Shown here: positions 23,043 to 28,844 of the stretch, piece by piece
Position numbering within the stretch: position 1 is the stretch's first letter
How the letters are laid out: each line of letters begins with the position of its first letter
DNA from: an uncultured Flavobacterium sp.
GTDB taxonomy: Bacteria > Bacteroidota > Bacteroidia > Flavobacteriales > Flavobacteriaceae
Reading direction: 5' to 3'
Assembly (NCBI RefSeq): GCF_937967675.1
Contig: NZ_CALBSN010000164.1
Location: 1-28,844, forward strand
DNA length: 28,844 bases
Position numbers and translations under genes: made by a program
Notes under the pieces: generated by a model
Told to the model about the DNA's origin: nothing
The model's database searches: none
Seen by the model: only the letters and a program-made list of their open reading frames with translations

Positions 23043-24274
23043 TGGATTTACTTTTAACATACAGCTCGCAGCTTGCAACTCGCAACTCGCAACTTTCCAT
23101 CACAGGAAGTAAATCTGAGACGAATAGACTATTGCTTTTGCAAGCTTTGTATGCCAATTTAATTTTGGAAAACACTTCCAATTCTGATGACTCCGAAGTG
23201 ATGCAAAAAGCATTGCAAAACTCCCAACTCATAGACGTTCACCACGCAGGAACAGCGATGCGGTTTTTAACTGCATATTTTTCTATTCAAGAAGGAAAAG
23301 AAGTAGTTTTAACAGGCTCTTCCCGAATGAAAGAACGTCCTATTCAAATTTTGGTTGACGCTTTAAATCAGTTAGGAGCCGAAATTACTTATGAAGAAAA
23401 GAAAGGTTTTCCTCCAATAAGAATCAAAGGGAAAAAAATAACCCAGAATAAAGTATCACTGTCAGCCAATGTAAGCAGTCAATATATTTCAGCCTTGTTG
23501 TTAATTGCGCCCAAATTAGAAAAGGGTTTGGAATTAACCTTAGAAGGCGAAATCACTTCGATCCCCTACATCAAAATGACGTTAGCACTATTGAATGAAA
23601 TAGGAATTGAAACTTCTTTTGTTGGAAATAAGATTGTGGTTTGTCATGCTGAACTCGTTTCAGCATCTCAGTTAACTGTAGAGTCCGATTGGTCATCTGC
23701 ATCGTATTGGTATTCCATTGTGGCGTTATCTAAAATCGGAACTCAAATTACTCTTTCTAGTTATAAAGAAAATAGCTTGCAAGGCGATAGCGCTTTGGTA
23801 ACCATATATCAAGATTTTGGTGTTGAAACTACTTTTAATACAGATAATTCAATCACGATTTCTAAAATAAACAATTGTCAATTGTCAATTGTCAATTATC
23901 AATTAAATAATTGTCCCGACATTGCTCAAACCATAGCGGTAACTTGTTTCGGATTAGGAATAGGTTGTGAATTAACGGGATTACACACGTTGAAAATCAA
24001 AGAAACCGATCGTTTAGAAGCTTTAAAAATGGAGTTAACTAAGTTAGGAGCCGATATTTCAGTCACTAATGATGCGCTATATTTAAAATCTTCAGTAACT
24101 ATTAAAGAGAATGTAAGCATCGCTACTTACCAAGATCATAGAATGGCAATGGCATTCGCACCTTTAGCTTTGAAAGTTCCAATACTAATTAATGAAGCAG
24201 AAGTAGTTTCTAAATCGTATCCCGATTTTTGGGAAGATTTGAAAAAAGCAGGATGTTCTATTGAAGAAATTTAG
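23042..24274 (+). CDS. aroA: 3-phosphoshikimate 1-carboxyvinyltransferase (EPSP synthase)
   Basis: This 410-residue enzyme joins phosphoenolpyruvate to shikimate-3-phosphate, the sixth step of aromatic synthesis. Motifs: GSKSETNRLLLLQAL near 20, AGTAMRFLTAYF near 78, DWSSASYWY near 218, KETDRLEALKMELTKLGA near 320 and YQDHRMAMAF near 360. The sequence holds three repeat-derived segments: a heptad array encoding SSQLATRNSQL at the N-terminus, a REP-like palindrome encoding CHAELVSAS (201-209), and another heptad array encoding QLSIVNYQL (about 280-288). All stay in frame and leave the motifs intact, so the enzyme is probably active. Confidence 0.96.
   Translation: MDLLLTYSSQLATRNSQLSITGSKSETNRLLLLQALYANLILENTSNSDDSEVMQKALQNSQLIDVHHAGTAMRFLTAYFSIQEGKEVVLTGSSRMKERPIQILVDALNQLGAEITYEEKKGFPPIRIKGKKITQNKVSLSANVSSQYISALLLIAPKLEKGLELTLEGEITSIPYIKMTLALLNEIGIETSFVGNKIVVCHAELVSASQLTVESDWSSASYWYSIVALSKIGTQITLSSYKENSLQGDSALVTIYQDFGVETTFNTDNSITISKINNCQLSIVNYQLNNCPDIAQTIAVTCFGLGIGCELTGLHTLKIKETDRLEALKMELTKLGADISVTNDALYLKSSVTIKENVSIATYQDHRMAMAFAPLALKVPILINEAEVVSKSYPDFWEDLKKAGCSIEEI
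23064..23098 (+). repeat. Heptad array at the 5' end of aroA
   Basis: Five 7-nt units run head to tail: GCTCGCA, GCTTGCA, ACTCGCA, ACTCGCA, ACTTTCC. They start 22 nt inside the coding region. Confidence 0.75.
23643..23670 (+). repeat. REP-like palindrome inside aroA
   Basis: ATGCTGAA (23646-23653) pairs perfectly with TTCAGCAT (23659-23666) around a 5-nt loop. In frame it gives CHAELVSAS, a peptide I remember from many unrelated Bacteroidota proteins, which marks it as a mobile or spreading repeat. Confidence 0.75.
23872..23914 (+). repeat. Heptad array in the middle of aroA
   Basis: CAATTGT occurs three times and CAATTAT once, head to tail, then CAATTAAATAATTGT closes an inverted match. 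The coding product is NCQLSIVNYQLNNC. Confidence 0.75.
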
Positions 24275-24282
24275 AAAGAAAG

Positions 24283-24356
24283 TCGGGATGACTGGATTCG
24301 AACCAGCGACCCCTAGCACCCCATGCTAGTACGCTACCAGGCTGCGCTACATCCCG
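24283..24356 (-). tRNA. tRNA-Pro (anticodon GGG)
   Basis: On the minus strand the acceptor CGGGATG pairs with CATCCCG, followed by discriminator A; no CCA is encoded. The anticodon stem CTAGC/GCTAG encloses ATGGGGT, giving anticodon GGG. The T-arm is CTGG-TTCGAAT-CCAG. It decodes CCC and CCU. A TATTTTTG -7 element lies just upstream (24366-24373, minus). Confidence 0.97.
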
Positions 24357-24365
24357 AAACTATTG

Positions 24366-24373
24366 CAAAAATA
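24366..24373 (-). promoter_or_regulatory. tRNA-Pro promoter -7 element
   Basis: On the minus strand TATTTTTG (TAnnTTTG) ends 10 nt before the tRNA 5' end, giving a start near 24360. The upstream TTG is not clear. Confidence 0.5.
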
Positions 24374-24414
24374 ATAACTTTAATTAGATTTATAAAAAAT
24401 AAACATCAATTTAC

Positions 24415-24446
24415 TTGACAACCCCTATTTGCAGATTGTATATTTG
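24415..24446 (+). promoter_or_regulatory. queA promoter
   Basis: TTG (24415-24417), a 21-nt spacer and TATATTTG (24439-24446) give a near-consensus Bacteroidota promoter. The start is expected near 24452, giving a leader of about 60 nt that contains the AAC array. Confidence 0.8.
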
Positions 24447-24477
24447 CAAACTTGTTTAGGAGTTTAAAATCTCTTTA

Positions 24478-24503
24478 AACTTTTAAACTATAAACTTTTA
24501 AAC
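24478..24503 (+). repeat. Loose heptad array before queA
   Basis: AAC recurs at 24478, 24486, 24493 and 24501 (steps 8, 7, 8) within TTTTAAAC-type words, ending 8 nt before the ATG. It is less regular than the others. Confidence 0.5.
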
Positions 24504-24511
24504 CTAAAAGA

Positions 24512-25561
24512 ATGAAATTATCTCATTTCAATTTCAATTTACCAGAAGAATTATTAGCTGAATTTCCAACCGAAAACAGAGATGAATCTCGATTAATGGT
24601 GGTAAACAGAAAAACAGGAACTATTGAACATAAATTATTTAAAGATGTTATTGATTATTTTGATGACGGAGATGTAATGGTGTTAAACAATACTAAAGTT
24701 TTTCCAGCTCGTTTGTACGGAAATAAAGAAAAAACCGGTGCTCGTATCGAAGTTTTCTTATTAAGAGAATTAAATGCCGAACAACGTTTGTGGGATGTTT
24801 TAGTAGATCCAGCACGTAAAATTCGTATCGGAAACAAATTATACTTTGGAGACGACGATTCGTTAGTGGCTGAAGTTATTGATAACACTACTTCTCGTGG
24901 TAGAACATTACGTTTTTTATACGATGGTTCTTACGAAGAATTCAGAGAAAAATTAGTAGAGTTAGGAGAAACTCCTATTCCTAAATACATCAATCGTGAA
25001 GTAACGCCAGAAGACGCAGAGCGTTATCAAACCATATACGCTAAAGAAGAAGGTGCTGTTGCAGCTCCAACTGCTGGTCTACACTTTTCTAAGCATTTAT
25101 TAAAACGTTTAGAAATTAAAGGTGTTGATTTTGCAGAAGTAACGCTTCACGTAGGTCTTGGTACTTTCAATCCAGTGGAAGTAGAAGATTTATCAAAACA
25201 CAAAATGGATTCTGAAGAAATGATTATTTCTCAAGAAGCTTGTGATATAGTAAACAATGCGAAAGCAAATAAGAAAAAAATCTGTTGTGTAGGAACAACT
25301 TCAATGAGAGCAATGGAAAGTTCGGTTTCTTCTCAAAGAACTTTGAATCCTTATACAGGTTGGACTAATAAATTCATTTATCCTCCTTACGATTTTAGTA
25401 TTGCAGATTGTATGATTACTAACTTCCACACCCCAAAATCAACATTATTAATGATGATTTCAGCTTTCTGTGGTCATGACTTAATGATGAAAGCTTACAA
25501 AGAAGCCATCCAAGAAAAATATCGTTTTTATTCTTACGGAGACGCGATGTTAATTATATAA
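24512..25561 (+). CDS. queA: tRNA preQ1(34) S-adenosylmethionine ribosyltransferase-isomerase
   Basis: This 349-residue cytosolic enzyme transfers the ribosyl part of SAM to preQ1 in tRNA to make epoxyqueuosine. Family segments: the N-terminal FNLPEELLAEFP, VMVLNNTKVFPARLYG near 53, GAVAAPTAGLHFS near 185, VTLHVGLGTFNPV near 212, FIYPPYDF, and MITNFHTPKSTLLMM near 305. Length is typical. It is monocistronic by appearance, with its own promoter upstream and a terminator directly after the stop. Confidence 0.97.
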   Translation: MKLSHFNFNLPEELLAEFPTENRDESRLMVVNRKTGTIEHKLFKDVIDYFDDGDVMVLNNTKVFPARLYGNKEKTGARIEVFLLRELNAEQRLWDVLVDPARKIRIGNKLYFGDDDSLVAEVIDNTTSRGRTLRFLYDGSYEEFREKLVELGETPIPKYINREVTPEDAERYQTIYAKEEGAVAAPTAGLHFSKHLLKRLEIKGVDFAEVTLHVGLGTFNPVEVEDLSKHKMDSEEMIISQEACDIVNNAKANKKKICCVGTTSMRAMESSVSSQRTLNPYTGWTNKFIYPPYDFSIADCMITNFHTPKSTLLMMISAFCGHDLMMKAYKEAIQEKYRFYSYGDAMLII

Positions 25562-25564
25562 TTT

Positions 25565-25593
25565 AAATCCCAATCGAAAGGTTGGGATTTTTT
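25565..25593 (+). terminator. queA terminator
   Basis: AAATCCCAA pairs with TTGGGATTT around an 8-nt loop, followed by T residues. Confidence 0.9.
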
Positions 25594-25639
25594 ATGTTCT
25601 AATCCGCTCTTATCAAATTCCTTTTGTCTTTTTTAAAAG

Positions 25640-25670
25640 TTGGACACCTACTAACTTTTGCCTATTTTTG
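25640..25670 (+). promoter_or_regulatory. kynU promoter
   Basis: TTG (25640-25642), a 20-nt spacer and TATTTTTG (25663-25670) match the consensus. Transcription from about 25676 rules out the upstream in-frame TTG at 25658 and supports ATG 25691. Confidence 0.8.
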
Positions 25671-25690
25671 CTAACCAAATAACCAAGAAA

Positions 25691-26971
25691 ATGATTTTTG
25701 AAAATACTCGTGAATTCGCACAAAGTTTAGACGTTCAAGACGAATTAAGAAAATACAGAGACGAATTTTACTTTCCACATGTCAACGGAAAACAAGTAAT
25801 TTATTTTACTGGAAATTCATTGGGTTTACAACCTAAAAGAACGAAAGCTTACGTGGATGAAGTGATGAACGATTGGGCCAATTTAGCGGTAGAAGGACAT
25901 TTTTATGCCGATAAACCTTGGTGGGATTATCAAGAACGATTCGCTGCTCCGTTAAGCGAAATTGTTGGAGCAAAACCAACAGAAGTAGGAGTAATGAATA
26001 CCTTAACTGTGAATCTTCATTTGTTAATGGTATCGTTTTACAACCCAACGCCAAAGAAATACAAAATCATTTGTGAGGAAAAAGCGTTTCCAAGCGACCA
26101 ATACATGTTCCAAAGTCAAGTGAAATTTCATGGATATGATCCAAAAGATGCTATCGTAGAAATTAAACGAAGAGAAGGAGAAGCCAATATTCGATTAGAA
26201 GATGTATTAACTAAAATTGATGAGGTTGGGAATGAATTAGCTTTGGTTTTAATCGGTGGCGTGAATTATTATACAGGACAAGTTTTTGATATGAAAACCA
26301 TTACCGAAGCTGGGCACAAATATGGCGCTTATGTAGGTTGGGATTTAGCGCATGCCGCTGGAAATATCAAATTAGCATTACACGATTGGAATGTAGATTT
26401 TGCTGCTTGGTGTAGTTATAAATACATGAATTCCGGACCAGGAAATGCTTCAGGATTTTTTGTGCACGAAAAACATCACAATGATAAAGAACTAAAACGT
26501 TTTGCAGGTTGGTATGGTCATAATAAAGAGAAAAGATTTAAAATGGAACCTGATTTTGACCCAGTTCACGGAGCAGATGGATGGCAAATTAGTAATCTTC
26601 CAATTTTATCTTTAGCACCATATTTAGCTTCGGTAGAAATGTTTGCTGAGGTTGGGATGGATAAACTAATCACAAAACGAAATTTAATAACTTCTTATCT
26701 AGAATTCATTCTTCATGAAATTGATAAAGAATTAGAAGGCGCGGATTTCGAAATTATTACACCATCCAATCCAGAAGAACGCGGATGTCAGTTGTCAGTA
26801 TACCTTCACGGACAAGGAAGAGAGCTATTCGATAGATTAATGAAAAACGGCGTAATTACGGATTGGAGAGAGCCAAATGTAATTCGTTTAGCACCAGCGC
26901 CATTCTATTGTTCTTTCGAAGATATGTACGAATTCGGACAAATATTGAAAAGATTGATTTTGGAGAAATAG
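25691..26971 (+). CDS. kynU: Kynureninase
   Basis: This 426-residue PLP enzyme cleaves kynurenine (or 3-hydroxykynurenine) to anthranilate (or 3-hydroxyanthranilate) and alanine. GNSLGLQP lies near residue 40, WDLAHAAGN near 218, and the PLP Lys in CSYKYMNSGPG at 244. The C-terminal RLAPAPFYCSFEDMYEF is typical. The start at ATG 25691 follows from the promoter position. Other kynurenine pathway genes are not in the window, so whether it serves tryptophan breakdown or NAD synthesis cannot be told. A MORN-like lipoprotein gene follows after 22 bp. Confidence 0.96.
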   Translation: MIFENTREFAQSLDVQDELRKYRDEFYFPHVNGKQVIYFTGNSLGLQPKRTKAYVDEVMNDWANLAVEGHFYADKPWWDYQERFAAPLSEIVGAKPTEVGVMNTLTVNLHLLMVSFYNPTPKKYKIICEEKAFPSDQYMFQSQVKFHGYDPKDAIVEIKRREGEANIRLEDVLTKIDEVGNELALVLIGGVNYYTGQVFDMKTITEAGHKYGAYVGWDLAHAAGNIKLALHDWNVDFAAWCSYKYMNSGPGNASGFFVHEKHHNDKELKRFAGWYGHNKEKRFKMEPDFDPVHGADGWQISNLPILSLAPYLASVEMFAEVGMDKLITKRNLITSYLEFILHEIDKELEGADFEIITPSNPEERGCQLSVYLHGQGRELFDRLMKNGVITDWREPNVIRLAPAPFYCSFEDMYEFGQILKRLILEK

Positions 26972-26993
26972 TGTAAACTTAATTTAATTAAAA

Positions 26994-27533
26994 TTGAAGT
27001 CATCTTTTTTACTTTTTTCTCTTATTTTATTTTTGAGTTGTAAAACTTCGAAAACTGAAGTCGAACATTTAAAAGAAAATGAAATTACCTTATTTTATGA
27101 TACAGGGGAAGTAAAAAATATTGGAGTCATTGATGCTTTTTACAAAGAATATAATAATTTTAGAGTAGGATTTTGGAAGGAATTTTATAAAAATGGGAAA
27201 TTAAAATCAGAAGGTAATTATAAATTAGATACTTATAAACAATGCTGTGTAAGTGGATTTTGTGATGGTTATTACAGTTACAAATATGGGGAATGGAAAT
27301 ATTATCATGAAAATGGAAAATTAAAGGCAAAGGGTACATATCGAATTGGTAAGAAACATAAAAAAACAAGTTGTGAAGGAGGTGATGAAATAAATTTTGG
27401 TTATGTCACGAACAATTGGAAATTTTATGATGTAGATGGAAATGAAATAAAGCCTTCTGAAAAAGACATTTTAGAAATTGAAAATAGTAGTTATCTTGAT
27501 GAATTTGAGATGAGTAAATACTTAAATAATTAA
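26994..27533 (+). CDS. MORN-repeat lipoprotein
   Basis: This 179-residue protein must start at TTG 26994: there is an in-frame stop just upstream and no early ATG. A lipoprotein signal peptide ends in LFLSC with Cys at 16. Two MORN_2-type repeats are visible, GFWKEFYKNGKLKSEG (about 55-70) and GEWKYYHENGKLKAKG (about 100-115), with a weaker third near NNWKFYDVDGNEI (about 139). Similar proteins are often annotated as YwqK-like antitoxins, but no toxin gene is adjacent, so I would not infer a toxin-antitoxin role. It is probably membrane anchored and facing the periplasm. Confidence 0.82.
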   Translation: MKSSFLLFSLILFLSCKTSKTEVEHLKENEITLFYDTGEVKNIGVIDAFYKEYNNFRVGFWKEFYKNGKLKSEGNYKLDTYKQCCVSGFCDGYYSYKYGEWKYYHENGKLKAKGTYRIGKKHKKTSCEGGDEINFGYVTNNWKFYDVDGNEIKPSEKDILEIENSSYLDEFEMSKYLNN

Positions 27534-27562
27534 TTTTGAATAAATAATTACTTAGGGTTCAA

Positions 27563-27586
27563 AACTTGAAACCTGAAACTTAAAAC
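27563..27586 (+). repeat. Heptad array before the agmatinase-family gene
   Basis: AAC occurs exactly every 7 nt at 27563, 27570, 27577 and 27584 and ends 6 nt before the ATG. Confidence 0.7.
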
Positions 27587-27592
27587 AAAAAA

Positions 27593-28669
27593 ATGACCAA
27601 ACAACAAATCATAGAAAATTTTGACCCATCACAACCTGGGTTAGCAGATGCAACCGTTTTTGGATTGCCATTTTCAGCAGAGCAAAGTGAAATTATTGTA
27701 GTTCCAGTGCCATGGGAAGTAACGGTAAGTTATGGAGCCGGTGCTTCAGAAGGACCCGATGCTATTTTAGACGCTTCTTTTCAGGTGGATTTAAATCATC
27801 AAGAGTTTCCTGAATTATGGAAATTAGGAATTTACATGGATGAAGCTCCAGAACATTGGGCAAAGAATTCTGAGAAATATAAAGGAATGGCACAACCTAT
27901 CATCGAAGCGTTAGAAAATGGAGAAGATGTATCAGTGTTTCCCGCCCTGCAATCCGATTTGGATAAAATCAATAAAGTGTGTAAGGAATTGCATCAAGAA
28001 GTAAAAGACCGCGTTTTGCATTGGATGAACCAAGGGAAAAAAGTGGTGCTTTTAGGTGGAGACCATTCTACGCCACTAGGGTATTATCAAGCTTTAGCTA
28101 CTAAATACGACAACTTCGGAATCTTACATTTAGATGCCCACATGGATTTACGAATCGCTTATGAAGGATTTACTTATTCGCACGCATCTATTATGTACAA
28201 TACGTTACAAATTCCTCAAGTTTCTAAAATTGTTCAAGTAGGAATTCGCGATTTTTGTGAGCAAGAAGTGGAAGTGGCGTTGAAAGATAGAGTTTTAGTG
28301 CATACCGATATGGATTTAAAACAAGAAGCTTTCGAAGGTAAAACGTGGCAACAACAATGCGACCATATCATCGCTTCATTACCAGAAAAAGTTTGTATTT
28401 CTTTTGATATTGACGGAATGTATCCTTGGTATTGTCCAAATACAGGAACTCCAGTTCCGGGCGGATTTTCATTTGAGCAAGCCGCTTATTTGTTCAGTCG
28501 TTTAGCTGAAACTAATAAAGAAATCATCGGATTTGATTTGGTAGAAGTAGCTCCAGGAGATGATGATTGGGATGGAAACGTAGGAGCAAGAATGTTATTT
28601 CACATGTGTGGTGCTTTTGCGAAATCTCAGAAAATGAATGTGGGGAATAAAATTAAATTTAATAAGTAA
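27593..28669 (+). CDS. Agmatinase-family ureohydrolase
   Basis: This 358-residue enzyme of the arginase/agmatinase superfamily has a complete binuclear manganese site: H158 (LGGDHSTP), D181, H183 and D185 (LDAHMDLR), D272 and D274 (SFDIDGMYP). TGTPVPGG follows at the usual place. It hydrolyses a guanidino group to release urea. Agmatine (polyamine route) is the likely substrate, but arginine or formiminoglutamate cannot be excluded from sequence alone. It is longer than typical agmatinases (about 300), with an extended N-terminal region. No arginine decarboxylase gene is in the window. Confidence 0.88.
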   Translation: MTKQQIIENFDPSQPGLADATVFGLPFSAEQSEIIVVPVPWEVTVSYGAGASEGPDAILDASFQVDLNHQEFPELWKLGIYMDEAPEHWAKNSEKYKGMAQPIIEALENGEDVSVFPALQSDLDKINKVCKELHQEVKDRVLHWMNQGKKVVLLGGDHSTPLGYYQALATKYDNFGILHLDAHMDLRIAYEGFTYSHASIMYNTLQIPQVSKIVQVGIRDFCEQEVEVALKDRVLVHTDMDLKQEAFEGKTWQQQCDHIIASLPEKVCISFDIDGMYPWYCPNTGTPVPGGFSFEQAAYLFSRLAETNKEIIGFDLVEVAPGDDDWDGNVGARMLFHMCGAFAKSQKMNVGNKIKFNK

Positions 28670-28675
28670 AGTTTA

Positions 28676-28706
28676 AAACCGAAGTCTAAAAAGCTTCGGT
28701 TTTTTT
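28676..28706. terminator. Terminator after the agmatinase-family gene
   Basis: AAACCGAAG (28676-28684) pairs with CTTCGGTTT (28694-28702), with a T-run after it. It also touches the stop codon of the convergent partial gene. Confidence 0.9.
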
Positions 28707-28844
28707 ATAAGTTATTGATATCCTCCAAAATCGAAATCGCTTTTTCTTTTGTTGCTGCTAATTCCTCTGGTTCCATTTTTCTTAGTAGGGCTAACATCAT
28801 GCTCATTCTTTGATTATTGGCAAAATGCTGTTTTTTCTCATCTA
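28705..28844 (-). CDS. C-terminal end of an uncharacterised protein
   Basis: An open frame runs from the window edge to TAA at 28707-28705. The visible 45 residues are helical and charged, with MSMMLALLRKMEP then EELAATKEKAISILEDINNL. No stop interrupts it, and it ends at the shared terminator as a real gene would. The N-terminal part lies outside the window and no family can be named. Confidence 0.65.
   Translation of the reverse strand, partial: DEKKQHFANNQRMSMMLALLRKMEPEELAATKEKAISILEDINNL

Noticed and set aside
23032..23232. Antisense frame reading SCELRVASCELYVKS opposite the aroA start
   Set aside because: It is the reverse reading of the heptad array inside aroA and not a separate gene.
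26994..27533. Toxin-antitoxin assignment for the MORN-repeat lipoprotein
   Set aside because: The YwqK-type label rests on the MORN repeats only; no adjacent toxin gene exists and a lipoprotein signal argues for an envelope location.

Overview
The window is chromosomal DNA from a Bacteroidota bacterium, most likely Flavobacteriaceae and Flavobacterium-like. The reasons are low GC content, GLPGLI and GldA family proteins, a methionine synthase split into two genes, Bacteroidota-type promoters (TTG, about 18-21 nt, then TAnnTTTG), and many secreted proteins whose signal peptides end in SQ or AQ. No prophage, insertion sequence, CRISPR array or defence island was seen. Most genes are housekeeping. 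The unusual material lies in the regulatory RNAs and small repeats.

Layout. 1-1743: end of a Cys/His-rich protein gene, then a minus-strand pair (secreted protein and deoxynucleoside kinase). 1866-5525: GLPGLI protein and a TonB-dependent-receptor-like outer membrane protein. 5569-12219: one-carbon/methionine block, with metK on the minus strand and, diverging from it, metH part 1, a 46-codon small ORF, metH part 2 and metF. metK carries a SAM-II-like riboswitch and metH a SAM-I (S-box) riboswitch, back to back. 12332-13677: an ORF interrupted by a stop codon, then gldA on the minus strand. 13849-16806: DAHP synthase/chorismate mutase, two uncharacterised secreted protein genes, and a relic copy of the DAHP synthase 3' end, with the same terminator hairpin present twice. 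16902-24274: rsgA, dtd, two DUF3857/transglutaminase-like proteins, a MazG-type hydrolase, an SMR transporter and aroA, tightly packed from dtd onward. 24283-28669: tRNA-Pro(GGG), queA, kynureninase, a MORN-repeat lipoprotein and an agmatinase-family enzyme. The window ends in a partial minus-strand gene.

How the genes fit together. MetF supplies methyl-THF, the split MetH makes methionine and MetK makes SAM. SAM can then feed back on both metK and metH through two unrelated riboswitch classes. QueA also consumes SAM. DAHP synthase/chorismate mutase and AroA are early and late steps of aromatic amino acid synthesis, and kynureninase acts on a tryptophan breakdown product.

Most interesting signals. 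(1) Downstream of each SAM aptamer lies a segment complementary to the aptamer's own 5' strand (about 21 and 16 pairs), a predicted anti-aptamer switch. (2) Heptad tandem arrays (AAC or GTT every 7 nt) sit directly before the start codons of metF, rsgA and the agmatinase gene, with a looser 7/8-nt version before queA and more inside aroA. (3) REP-like palindromes lie in frame inside metH part 2 and aroA. (4) A duplicated module follows the DAHP synthase gene.
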